64,000 bases of DNA, taken from contig JAJSPD010000002.1 in assembly GCA_021307315.1 (NCBI GenBank), positions 1,302,001 through 1,366,000 on the forward strand, written 5' to 3'. The notes below the pieces were generated by a model. That model searched no databases, was not told the DNA's origin, and saw only the letters and a list, made by a program, of their open reading frames with translations. Below are positions 11,217-21,738 of the stretch, piece after piece. The position numbers and the translations under genes were made by a program. This DNA is from Bisporella sp. PMI_857. Taxonomy: Eukaryota > Ascomycota > Leotiomycetes > Helotiales > Helotiaceae. Numbering within the stretch: position 1 is the stretch's first letter; each line of letters starts with the position of its first letter.

Positions 11217-12677
11217 ATGCATCGATTCAGCGCTTCACGATGGAGTCATCGCCTCAACTTTACAGGGCTTCTAACCACGATCAGTGTTATCTGGCTGTAC
11301 GTATATCTGGAGCCGGACATCAGCTACCCTTCTCCAGAAGGACCAAATCGGCCAACGACAGAAAGTACAAATGATAACATTGAGTACCTGAGTGACAAAA
11401 TCAATCTTTCACCACAGTTTCGGTATGCCAGTCGAACAATTAGGACTCGGTCTCTTGATGGAGAACGACCGGATATGACAGTTATCAACGAGCCTCTCTT
11501 TCCTGAACGGCATATTCTTGACAAGGATAATCTGTCAGATGTTGTTATCACGCATCTTCCTCCCTTAACACTGCTTGTTCCTCCGTCGCCCGAAACCGAT
11601 ACATCTATCTTATCCTTTGGCATTGCCACAGCGGTCGCCCGCCTCAGCTTTTCCCTCGATCAATTGGAACATTGGCTCTCCAACTCACAAGCTCCTCTCC
11701 ATGTCATCACACCTCCAGTGCCAGAAGGGTTTCCACTCTTATTCGAGGTACAAGACCGAGCTGCAAGGCTCAACATTGATCTTCACGTGCATCCTTCAAA
11801 CGCTACCTTCCCGATCGCGTATTTCTCCCTCCTGAAACTACTTTATGAGACCAGAACCGCACATACGAAATGGTTGGTGCTGATAGATGATGATACCTTT
11901 GTCCCATCGTTGCATTTGTTGGTAGAACACCTCAATAAGAATTATAATGCAGAAAAGGGGGTGGTGGTGGCGGCAAAATCAGAAAACATATTTGCAATTC
12001 GCGACTAGGGTCTCATTGCGTATGGTGGAGGTGGAATATTTGTTTCCATTCCTCTGGCAGCAAGACTCATCTCGCCGGAGATCTGGGATATCTGTGTCAA
12101 CGGCATGGGCCATTTCCAGGGCGATCAGATATTCTCCCACTGCCTATTTGATTATACAAATGTCCGACCGATTTTCGATCCACTCCTAAATCAGATGGAC
12201 TTCCAAGCGAAGGAGGAGGAATCATTGCGATGCGCGACCGCAGATGGTTTCTTCGAGAGTGGAAGGCGTGTTCTTTCTGTGCACCATTGGAGATCTTGGT
12301 TTCAGGTGGATGTCCCGGCGGGTTCTCTGGTCGGTAAAGCATGTGGAGACGCGGGGATCTGGCAGCGATGGATGTTTCCGCAACAAAATCTCGTGTTGAG
12401 TAATGGCTTCTCGATTGTGGAGTATCCTGCTGGAGTTGATAAAATTAATTTTGATGCTGTGGAGATGACATGGACTGGCGAGCCCCTTCAATTCGAAGCC
12501 GCGATTGGGCCGTTGAGGCCTCCATTGAAAGAGGGGGAGAAGCAGAGCTATAGATTGGTGGTTGCAGAAATCTTAGAAGGCGTTGGTGTTAGACAACTGT
12601 ACTATAGGAAGGGAAGCGAATTGGAAATTGGGCAAAGAGAATCAGATAGTGTACTCGAGTTACTTTGGCTCTTCTGA
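11217..12677 (+). pseudogene. Fringe-like glycosyltransferase interrupted by an in-frame TAG
   Basis: One continuous frame runs from ATG 11217 to the stop ending at 12677 (485 sense codons), broken only by TAG at 12006-12008. Residues about 15-30 form a signal-anchor helix, as in Golgi type II glycosyltransferases. A DxD-type motif is present (KWLVLIDDDTFVPS), and after the stop come AYGGGGIFVS, GDQIFSHC, FESGRRVLSVHHW and GFSIVEYPAG. All of these match the intact relative at 36588-38213 in this window. Aligned with that relative the stop replaces a single residue (SENIFAIRD-stop-GLIAYGG against SEDVNNIQRHGSQAFGG), with no gap. Translation would stop after 263 aa, just past the DDD motif, so the enzyme should be dead unless the stop is read through. 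A removed intron is unlikely because both sides align without loss. Confidence 0.85.
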
Positions 12678-13936
12678 GCTAGATGGTGTGTCAAAATTGT
12701 CAAGAGGCACAATGATTGAGTACTGGTTGCTTTAGCTGCATAGCGTGGCAGGTTGTTCGTTATTGGTCAGACATCATATCATATACAACATGTTCCTATT
12801 AGGACGCATGGATTGTACACCTTCGCCTAGAAATCTAGAAACCGTGCGAAACTTGGGATTCAAAACTAGCCACAAAAGGATGGAGTTGGGTGCGTACAAC
12901 TACATGTTGTTGCATGACCTTCTCTGCCACTTAACCTATGAGATCTCCTCCTTATCCACAAAATATATCTTTGTTGCAAGTCGCCAATCCTGTGCTATAT
13001 ATGTAGTTCATATGCAGTCTCTTTAGAGACTCGAAATGATGTACAGTGGGATGAGTAAGTTCTGGGCAGGAGGAGGATAGTCACGTGAGAGGCTGAGTAG
13101 CTTGCGGATCAATATATTTATATAGTTGCATCTGCGATTTGCAACAAAATTTTATTAGAGATTTGGTTACTAGATTGTATCTCTTGGATACGATTTAATT
13201 GCTTATGAATGTATAATAAAGATTGAATAGTCCAAACCGAATGTTCGGCCCCAGTCTCCTCTTTGTTTGGCTGACATGCGAGGGAGCGGGTAACGTGGTG
13301 AGTTTACAAAGGTCATACTTCCGAGGAATTTTTTATTTCAACTAGAAAACCGCACGAAGAGGTGTTGAAGAGTTCTCTTTGCTATGGAATTGAATCAATT
13401 CTACGAGAGTTGATGAGGCAGCGCAAAGTGATAGCCAAACATATAACGTAACACGCTGTGATTCAGAGCAGATTGTTTTACTTGACCGTTAGGAGTGTGA
13501 ACCAGTCACAGTCATTGCAAAAATGACACCAGACGGAATTTCTTGCACAGATGATTGACCAAAAAAAAGTTTTATTTCGAACTCAATTTTAACCTAGGTT
13601 CCTTTCGTGCCGTGGCACTTGTTGTCCTGTACCTTAAAACTTCTTCAACGCCGTGAAAATGCAAACCCCAAACTCCGCGCTTGCTATATCCCAAATCTCG
13701 TAACAACGCCGTTTTCCAAAATTTTCAGAAAATCAAGTACAAAGGAAAAGAAAGAGAAAGCTCGGACAGGCCACATGCGACGCAAGGAGCGTTGAACATA
13801 AGCGTGGAGCAGCCCAGGCCGTGGTGCCTTTGTCCTTGAACCTCTGATACGCTCCACCTTAGGCCAATGTAGCATCAGATACAATCCTCGATCGCCCCCT
13901 CCAATCTCGCAAAAGCCTCATATTCTTTTGGCGCCT
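12678..13936. other. Intergenic, 1.26 kb
   Basis: AT-rich sequence between the glycosyltransferase pseudogene and the small secreted protein gene, which point towards each other here. Only short open frames are present. Confidence 0.55.
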
Positions 13937-14659
13937 CTACTGTACTGCGATCGGCCGTCTCGTCTCCCCATCGAGCTTCCTCGCCGGCGCGCCAGGCTTG
14001 TTCTCTGTGTCAGTGGTCTGGATATGCTTCACGTCATTGTCTCCGCGTGTCTTGATGAACTCTCCATTGCGTAGCAAGGGGCCGCCAGGAAGAGTAACTA
14101 CGCGGTTGCTTTTAAGTGGGCAATTGGGGCCTGGACAGTCCTTGAGGTTGAATTTGTATTTTAAAGGCTGAGGTTTGGGTGCGCTTGGTGTATTGTCTAC
14201 CATCCGCTTTCTGCGCTGGCAGTTGGCACCATCGCAGGGTAATTTCACAGCCTCGCGCTTCTCTGGAGATTCGTCACGCCGAGCTACCGACTTGGGCTCA
14301 ACAGGTTGTCCTGTCGCAGTTTTGGGAAACATGTCGGGATATTTATTGCGGAGCTCGTCTTTTGCTTTCGGAGCAACAGGCTTCTTTACTTGTGGTTGAG
14401 CAAACAGGTCAGGATACTTATTGAGGAGTTGGGTGTTCGTTAACCATGGGCTCTTGACGCAGTTGGTGCCTCCGCAGGCTGGGCCAATGCCGGTACTAAG
14501 AAGAGCGTCGCGCTTCCCATGTCCATTCTCCTTCAAGGATGCGAGGTACTCTTTGTTATTTGTCTCGAAGGGCTTCGGTGGTAGAGGTGCGGGTGCGGCG
14601 AAGACATTGGGAAGGAAGAGGGAAGACAGTAATATCGCTGTTGAGGCAGTAATACGCAT
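13937..14659 (-). CDS. Small secreted protein with three CxGxNC motifs and Kex2-type sites
   Basis: Single exon, 240 aa, start ATG at 14659. The N-terminus is a signal peptide (residues 1-21, cut near VFA-AP). The mature part has exactly six cysteines, arranged as three C-x4-C pairs that all read CxGxNC: CGGTNC (62-67), CDGANC (142-147) and CPGPNC (175-180). A second repeat is NKYPDLF (80-86) and NKYPDMF (105-111). Dibasic sites lie between blocks: KR at 49-50, RR at 127-128, KR at 134-135 and RRKR at 149-152. This suggests a Kex2-processed secreted precursor releasing small disulphide-looped peptides. I recognise no family. No ustY-type or other peptide-modifying gene is adjacent, so a RiPP role is speculative; an effector or wall protein is equally possible. 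Confidence 0.8.
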   Translation of the reverse strand: MRITASTAILLSSLFLPNVFAAPAPLPPKPFETNNKEYLASLKENGHGKRDALLSTGIGPACGGTNCVKSPWLTNTQLLNKYPDLFAQPQVKKPVAPKAKDELRNKYPDMFPKTATGQPVEPKSVARRDESPEKREAVKLPCDGANCQRRKRMVDNTPSAPKPQPLKYKFNLKDCPGPNCPLKSNRVVTLPGGPLLRNGEFIKTRGDNDVKHIQTTDTENKPGAPARKLDGETRRPIAVQ

Positions 14660-16282
14660 CGTGGATTCTTTTCGTGTTTTCTGATGAGTGATATAAAAAG
14701 TGGCAATGCCGTAGACGTTGGACTAGGTGGAGCGTCTTTGGGGCTCCGGCATATTATATATCATTTACCGACACATTGAAAAATTAATCCCAGGATACCG
14801 CCTCCCTCCTACCTTTCACCACAAGATTGCGCAGTCAGGATATCCCTAAGGATGCAAAGGATCCATCCGCATGCCGTGGCTGTGCTGAGGCTTCTGCCAC
14901 CTTTGACCGGGACGGCCCGAAACCTGGGGAAGCAAGGATTATCATTGGATTATCAAGTCGAAGTGGGATTGCCAAGATATTGTTTAAGGTGAAGGAAGGC
15001 CGAAGAAAGGCTTGCGCGTTTTATATAAGGTGGCAGTTAATCCGTCTTGTATTGATGTTGCATATTTACTTAGGCTGGGCTTGTTGCGTTATGCGCGAAG
15101 TAAACCAAAGCCTGACTGCACATTGATGGAGTTTTCTGTAGTGCGGCATCATCATTCAGGATGTAAGACTTAACCTGCATACTTTCCGTTTCACAGAGGA
15201 AAAGAAAGGAATAGATTCTCCCCGTATATGGTTGTCATGATGCTGAGCTAATCGGGTCCATTTGCATTTTTACGTTCGCACACGTTCTGAATATTGATAT
15301 CTGAAGAGGAGCACTGTGTTCTTGATGCGACAGAGGAAGGAGATGAGAAGGAACATTTCTGAGGCTAATTAATGGCATGGCAGAGGACTTCTGCCTGAAA
15401 TTAAGGCTTCCATAGCATCCAATGTCACATCTCATGCTCGGCAAATCCTTAGATCACAACGAGGGAAAATTAGTGCCAGTTGAAACAAAATACCTCCATC
15501 AATGGTTGTCCACTAATATATCCCCTCCGCCAATCTCGCATAAACCCTATGAAGTTCACTGGATCCTCAGAAGGCCTCGCTAAGCACCGTGCAGCATAGG
15601 CTCCCTCCGCCTCAACAGCCCAGATGGAACCTCCGCTCACCATCTTTCCAAACCTAAAAGCCAAGCAAGACCCAGTATATGAGGACCCATCAATCAACTC
15701 CTCACATAAAATAAAACCAGAAACCCATCCGTGAGATACATCACCGATCACGGATGCTTTCCACAGGACGCCAGCTGAGACCCCTGCGCAAGATTCCCTA
15801 CGCGCAAGAGCTGACAACAGGAACAGAAACAGAAACAGAAACAGAAACAGAAACAGAGTATATAAAAGCCGACCCAGATTGCAGAGATATACAGCAGGAA
15901 CTATATCACGGATGGAATGGCAGATACACATATATTTCTCAGCAGTATCTGTTCTCTGTTTGGAGGGTATATTCCTGTGGCGGACAATATTGGGCGCTCA
16001 AAAGTCGGGCATGTTGAACAAGATAGGGATCCCAAAGGCAATATATGGTTGCAGACAATGGCAGGCTATCAGACAAAGGCAGCAAGCTTGACCGATAGGC
16101 TTTGAGGTACATATACAAGACATGGCAGCAAGCAGAGAATCGGTGACGGATAGAGTAAGGAGAGTGCTCTAGAGTTAATTATCTGTATATTGTCATTAAC
16201 TATACATTTACGTCAGACGTTAGTAGAATGCGTTACTCATTAGTCGCATCAAATCCAAGAACGACTATCGAATAACGGGTAC
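14660..16282. other. Intergenic, 1.6 kb, with microsatellite
   Basis: Promoter side of the secreted CxGxNC protein and 3' side of the S41 peptidase gene. It includes an AAACAG array (15821-15856) followed directly by a TATATAAAAG box-like sequence, but no gene I can support downstream of it. Confidence 0.55.
15821..15856. repeat. AAACAG hexanucleotide microsatellite
   Basis: Five perfect AAACAG units (15827-15856) follow one variant GAACAG unit. The array lies just upstream of a TATA-like sequence at about 15859. Confidence 0.9.
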
Positions 16283-18880
16283 TTATTCGATGGCTTTTCG
16301 TCCGTACTTCGCCTCATACAGCTCACTTCCCTTCTCAGCTGCCATCCTTTTCACCATAGTCTTCCTCATCAGCGCATCCTTCCTGACCTCCAGAGGACTC
16401 ATCTTTGGCACACTCTTCGAGTTCACAGATCTCTTCCCAAGCCCAGCACCAGACACGCACTTCGCACCATTCCATGCAGCATTCGCAGCCGCGTTCCATT
16501 GCGCCGTAACATCAGTGACCATAGGAGGGGTATAAAACAGCCGACAGTCAGCAGCCTCATAGACAAACTGTGCTGGGAGTCCGTCATTGACGTTACCAGG
16601 AAGGATTTGATCTCTGAAATTGATCGCAGTAGCAGTGCTGCGTGACACTGCGTAATCATTCAGGACGCTCAGTGTCTCCAGGATCTCGGTGTCATTGGTA
16701 AATTGTGCTGCAAAATCTCCGTAGCTTTTGATGTCACCGAAGCCTAAGACTTGAGCACCTTTGACACCACCGACTGCTTGGATTACATTAGTGTTTGGTC
16801 GACCCCCCATCATGATTGATTTAACTCCGCCATCCAAACGCATCCACTCGCTGAAAAGTGTGCATGTCGAGGCGCAACCGCCATCATAGAGCATGATGAT
16901 ATCCTCCGCGGCGAATGGTTGGGTGAAGTTAGTTCTGCTACCGTACCCAGTCACATCGGTTCCTAAGCCGTAGGTGGCGTTACTTGTGAGAAGAGGGTCA
17001 TTCAAATTCCATCGCATGATATTTGTGTACTCATCGCCGGCCCATACATGTGGTGCAAATTTGTCCTCGAAAGTTAAGAATGGCTGGGCAGTGATATTGA
17101 GGTCAAATCGATAGTTGAACCATGACTCCCATGCCGAGATAAGATCACGGTCGCCTGAAGTGTATGGATTAAAGCCTTCTGGAATCGCATCAGAGATAGC
17201 TTTCGACATGGCTAAGAAAGTTGGGTTCTCTCTGATACGGTTGTAGTCGGTCTGGACGATGTCAGGGAACAATTGTCTATACAAATCATATCCTAGGAAG
17301 ATATAGCCTCCACCGTTGGCGCTTAGATCAACGACAAGTTTGGTTTTCCCTGCTGCTTTGGCTTGTGCGAAGAAGGTCTGAGCCGTGTTCTGAAATTCAA
17401 CAGGATCATTAGGGCTGAAATCGAGCAGGGCAATGACAGCAACATTATCGAGTCCCTCTCCTTCAAGATAATAACCAGTGACCACATTATCACTGCTCGC
17501 AATCACAGGCCGAGGATACGTTGGGATGCCTATTGCCTGCGTAGCTGGAGCCTCTGCCGCCTGGACCGAATTCGTACTTGCTGGTGCACAGAACTTTGAA
17601 TAAAAGGATGGGCCATCGACGACCCCATCGAAGCTGTTTTTTACTTGAGCAATATTCTCCTCCACTTGGATCCTTCCGTCGGCATAAGTAAAGGTTGTGT
17701 TAGGTCCGGGATAGATGTATCGAACACGACCATTAACAAAAAAGTAGCCAAGCCCGGAACCAGCCGCCTCAGACGCCTTTCCATAGAACATTGAGTTGTA
17801 GTTGGCATCGATATCTTGGTCGAAAGCAGCAGTAGCTGCCCATTCCTCTACATACTGTGATGCTTTGATACCGTTGATAGTCACAATCTCTGAAGCAGTA
17901 GAACTCGAATTGAGCACATCATCTATAAAAGTCAGTATCCTTGATACTTTCCTAACCAATTTGGGGATTTTCAGAACGATGGATAAAAGTACTCTTCAAA
18001 GCAACTAAATACGAAGCCCCAGTGCTGTAAGAATCAAGCGGAAACTCACGGTAAGCATATATCTTCGGAATCTCTATTCCATCCTTACTCAGTGAGACAA
18101 GAGGTACCCTGCGGCCCCATTGTAAAGCCTTGCTTAAAAGATCGGGATATACGACGAAGTGGCCGTCATGTGCTGGTGCGAAGACTTGATAGAGGTCTTG
18201 TTGAAACGCGTATTCATTGATGTAGAGATTCGCGTTCAGGTTCGATCGAATAGATGCGAATTTCCCAAAGATATCATGAGGAGGATAGAAATACTGGTCT
18301 GCAGGAGGATTTTTGAGGTAGGCAGGATCACTTTGCCATTCCAAGTACGGCTCAATTGAGTCTAGGAGCTTGAGAGCAGCATCCTTGTTCAAGGGTACAG
18401 AATTAAGACAGTCATGAGCGATTTTAGCAGGTATTGTGGGCGTAGCAGACGGTGACACGACCTTGAAAGCAGAGGAAAGACTGCTCACAATTCCGCATGC
18501 TTGTAATGTTGCAGTCGGGGTTGGAATGACCGTGGTTGTAGTTGAGATGGCTAGATAAGACTACGTCAGCCAACACGAGCAACTGAATGTTTCATTAATG
18601 TGTTTGTCTTACTGGTGGAAGTCGTTACAATGCAGTCGCATGCACTGGAAATTCGGAATTTAGGGCTTCCAACTTGATTTGAAACACATGCTTTGGCAAT
18701 GTAGGTGGGAACTGCCGCCGCGGCGACTGAAGTCGTCTTGAAAGTAGAGCAGAATGATTGAGCAGCTTCGAGTTGGCCAGGGATCTGCGTTGCCCTCAGG
18801 GCGCGGAGACAGTTGTCGGCATTGCAAGCCGCAGCTGCTGAGCCAACAAAAGCCAGCAGCGCCGTCGTGACGTAAAGCAT
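16283..18880 (-). CDS. Secreted S41-family (tail-specific protease-like) peptidase
   Basis: Three exons on the minus strand, 18880-18613, 18550-18050 and 17922-16283, give 802 aa. Introns are 62 nt (GTAAGA...CTAG) and 127 nt (GTGAGT...ATAG); both joins keep frame and restore continuous family sequence (IPKIYAY-HDVLNSSS). Residues 1-18 form a signal peptide, followed by a Cys-containing N-terminal region. The PDZ-like and S41 core is in exon 3: SEIVTINGIKASQYVEEW, LVVDLSANGGGYIFLGYDLYRQLFP and IIMLYDGGCASTCTLFSEWM, where the Ser in GGCASTC sits at the expected nucleophile position. The tail is basic. It is likely an extracellular protease. It is a standalone gene with divergent or unrelated neighbours. 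Confidence 0.93.
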
Positions 18881-19213
18881 AATGCCGAAGGCTGATATGG
18901 ATACTTAACTAAAATATCATGATGTCAGCATTTAGGACCCCTCGGAAGACATGTAAATTGTAATTCTGAAGATAGATTGACGGGGACTGCTAAATCGCGG
19001 AGCCCTTACAAAAATATTGAACACCAGCGACGATTGTGCAACACAGAGCACTGAGTGGAAACCTCCCATAGCTGGAGCGGCGGCATCCTTTATACCACCG
19101 CTTTCCGTGTCATTCAACGTAAATGCATCGTAACTTGTGTCCTACGGAAAGAGCTCTGCCTGGTCGGTATCTGCAGTTGCCAGCATATAGACATGGTTGC
19201 ATGCAGTGACGAT

Positions 19214-19245
19214 CCAGGAACAGGCCCAGGAACAGGCCCAGGAAC
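19214..19245. repeat. 12-bp tandem repeat
   Basis: Two perfect copies of CCAGGAACAGGC and a third partial copy lie head to tail in non-coding sequence upstream of the S41 peptidase gene. Confidence 0.85.
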
Positions 19246-19999
19246 CTCACCAAAGAGCCAATCAACACCCTGTAGACGCCAAGATAAACAATGCTCTCAT
19301 TTAACCGTTTCTCCGTAGAACGAGGGATCTGCATGGGATATCTGCGAGGTGGTGGTTGAAAGGTTTGTTAGACATGCAGTTTATGGGTCTGACCTACCCC
19401 CATCTAGCAGGTCGATGAAAAGAGTTTTAACTGATAAAAGCGTTTGTCAACAGCTCCTCATCATATCTGAACGCGATTTCAAATTAGAATACTCAGTAGG
19501 CAGCGTTGGAGCCATGGATATTAGAGTAGAGACGCATGTTTCGTATAAAGGTATTACCCATATTGGGGATGGAGGATAAAAGAGCTGCCGTATCCGGGAA
19601 CGTGGTGTTCTTTTACTAACGTAATTGCGAAGCTAATAACCCAATGGAGACTGTATTCCGCTACCGTGGGCCCGAGTGCTTGCAGTTAGGAGGGCTCCCC
19701 GTTGTATGATACATCTTTGCCTAATTTATCGTGAGATCGGAACATGCAATGTGTTGGCAGCCGACTGCTTAAGTTGTCATTGCAGATGGGATCTTCCGGG
19801 CAGCCTTTAAATAAGGTTATTCGAAAAGCTACGCCACCAAGTTGGCACGCCAAGAAGGGATCCGACGGCTGCATAAACCAAGACAACGTGTTTGCAGCTT
19901 TTGCTTTCGGGGATTCCATCAGTCACATCCGATGATAAGACAAGAATATTTCCTTTATATTACTCACAACTTTTGGCGCGGAAAAGTGAGCAGTGAAAG

Positions 20000-20212
20000 T
20001 GTCACGTGATAAGTACTTGACACTTCTCCCTGCTAAATATAGGATCTATTGGCCAGAGGATCAATTAGAGGATCTACGAGAGTATCACAACAATAGAATA
20101 CGTGCCTATTAGGAGTGTTACGATTATTGTAGTCTCTACGGTTTTAGTCCATAATATATAGGTGAGAGATTTTCTAGCTCCTTGGTCTACTTACGTAAAC
20201 CGGTTCCTGACA
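20000..20212. repeat. Possible degraded LTR (Ty1/copia-like)
   Basis: A 213-bp segment begins TGTCACGTGATAAG and ends GGTTCCTGACA, so its ends are the inverted pair TGTCA/TGACA expected of an LTR. It is AT-rich with TATA-like stretches. The 5-bp flanks (GAAAG, CTCCC) do not match and there is no convincing primer-binding site, so it is at best a remnant. Confidence 0.3.
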
Positions 20213-21180
20213 CTCCCACAAAGGCTCTCATTTGTTTTCGATCGATTATATGGTTGTTGAATCAAATGGACATATGCTACTAGGCGGCTCCGTAATTACT
20301 ATCGTTCGCCATCCTGGCTGATCAAGCCTGCTTGAGCCTCACCTAAGATAAGCGTGGTACTGAAATTTAACATTTGCAGTGAATATAGGCCGTGAAGAGG
20401 GAGGAGCTGAGGAGCTGTGCTGCCACTACTGCTTACATGAGTGAAAATAGACTTCTGAGAAGGGGCCAAGGTGGTGCTAGGAAGAGGAGACAGGAAATAC
20501 CTGTCCGGTGTGCCACAATTGGAGGAGCTTAGACTCTAGAGAACACGTTTTCATTCTGAATCTGTTGAGAAACGGGTGAGAGAGGTCTCATAGCTGCGGC
20601 TGTTGTTGCAATCCAAGAGTCTCTCGGTCGATATTTGAGGAGTTGCAATATCCAACAAACATTGTGGACGCCTCGGGGCTACCATATTCATTAATTGTGG
20701 CCTACTCTGCATCGAATATTCGACAGCTAGCGTTGGAAGGAACATCTTGTGAGTGGTTTTAAATTTGATTCTTCAGCTTAGCTTCTTGCCTAATGAGGCA
20801 GACGGGTGAGTGACTCGCTTGTTAATATCTTTTCCACTTAGTCCAAACGGCCAATATATGGGAATCCGCAGTTCTGATCGTTGGGGAGGTAGCTTAAGTA
20901 CTATTGTTGCGCATCTTGCATCCGCGCGAGTACCCATTACCATCTACTCCACCAATGCCATTATTGAATCACAGAAATTTATTCGCATTTGGCTGCAGAA
21001 ACAATGCTTGGACGTCTGCTTTTCTGCCCAGATACCAACCTCGGAAATGTTACAAACCTCACACAGGGAAACAACGAGACCATGAGTGCCTGTCAATTAT
21101 TATATTCAATATAACAACTACCTCCGTCCACGCCTCAGCCTATCTTTCCCCACCTCCAACTTCATCCTCCATTACCCCTT

Positions 21181-21738
21181 CTAACCAATAGTAGCATCGA
21201 AGCTCAAGAAGGTCGACTCTTCTCCCGCAGCCGCCTCATCAAGAGCAATATTGTTGTTCAATTTGGTCTGCTCAGTGGCTAACTTCTCCTCCACATCCTG
21301 TCCCTGAGCTTGTTGAGCCTGCAGCTTCAGAATAGTGGCCTCGAGCTTGAGGACCTTGTTCTTGATCTTGCCATTCTGGAGAGCGGTCTTCTCCGCCTCA
21401 TCAGCTGCATTATCGATGGCAACATTGAAGGCTTCGGTCTCGGCGTCGTTGGCGACCTGGTTAACCTCATTGAGGAAATCCAGATCCTCCTCGGTGACAT
21501 TGGCTAAGTCCTCGGTGTCTAGAGCCGAGAAGACGGCAAGAGCCTCCGCTTCAGCGTTGCCCGCAGTTCCACCGGAGATGGAAATGCTAAGTTATAATGT
21601 CAGTACAACTTGCTATGGCACTTGGGGAATTACTGCATACTCGTCATAGGTAGTACTGCTGAAAACCTGTCTCTTCGAGACTGGCGCTGAAGCGGCAAGG
21701 GTGACAAAGAGGGCAACGACTGCTGTGGAGAAACGCAT
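21181..21738 (-). CDS. Small secreted coiled-coil protein
   Basis: Two exons on the minus strand, 21738-21641 and 21586-21181, with a 54-nt intron (donor GTATGC, acceptor TTAG), give 167 aa. The N-terminus MRFSTAVVALFVTLAASA is a signal peptide followed by PVSKR, a Kex2-type site. The mature chain starts with DISISGGTAGNAEAEALAVF and is strongly acidic. A long heptad-like helix (QNGKIKNKVLKLEATILKLQ and onward) fills the C-terminal half. There are no cysteines. It resembles the cysteine-free small secreted proteins of other filamentous fungi in general features only; function unknown. The splice join keeps frame and codon usage is regular, so I consider the gene real. Confidence 0.85.

Larger units (their letters stand above)
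18881..21180. other. Gene-poor stretch with repeat traces, 2.3 kb
   Basis: It contains a 12-bp tandem repeat (19214-19245) and an LTR-like segment (20000-20212). I see no gene with a domain or splice structure. Confidence 0.55.

Noticed and set aside
15470..15931. 153-aa minus-strand frame with a Phe/Leu run
   Set aside because: The hydrophobic FLFLFLFL run is just the AAACAG microsatellite read in reverse.
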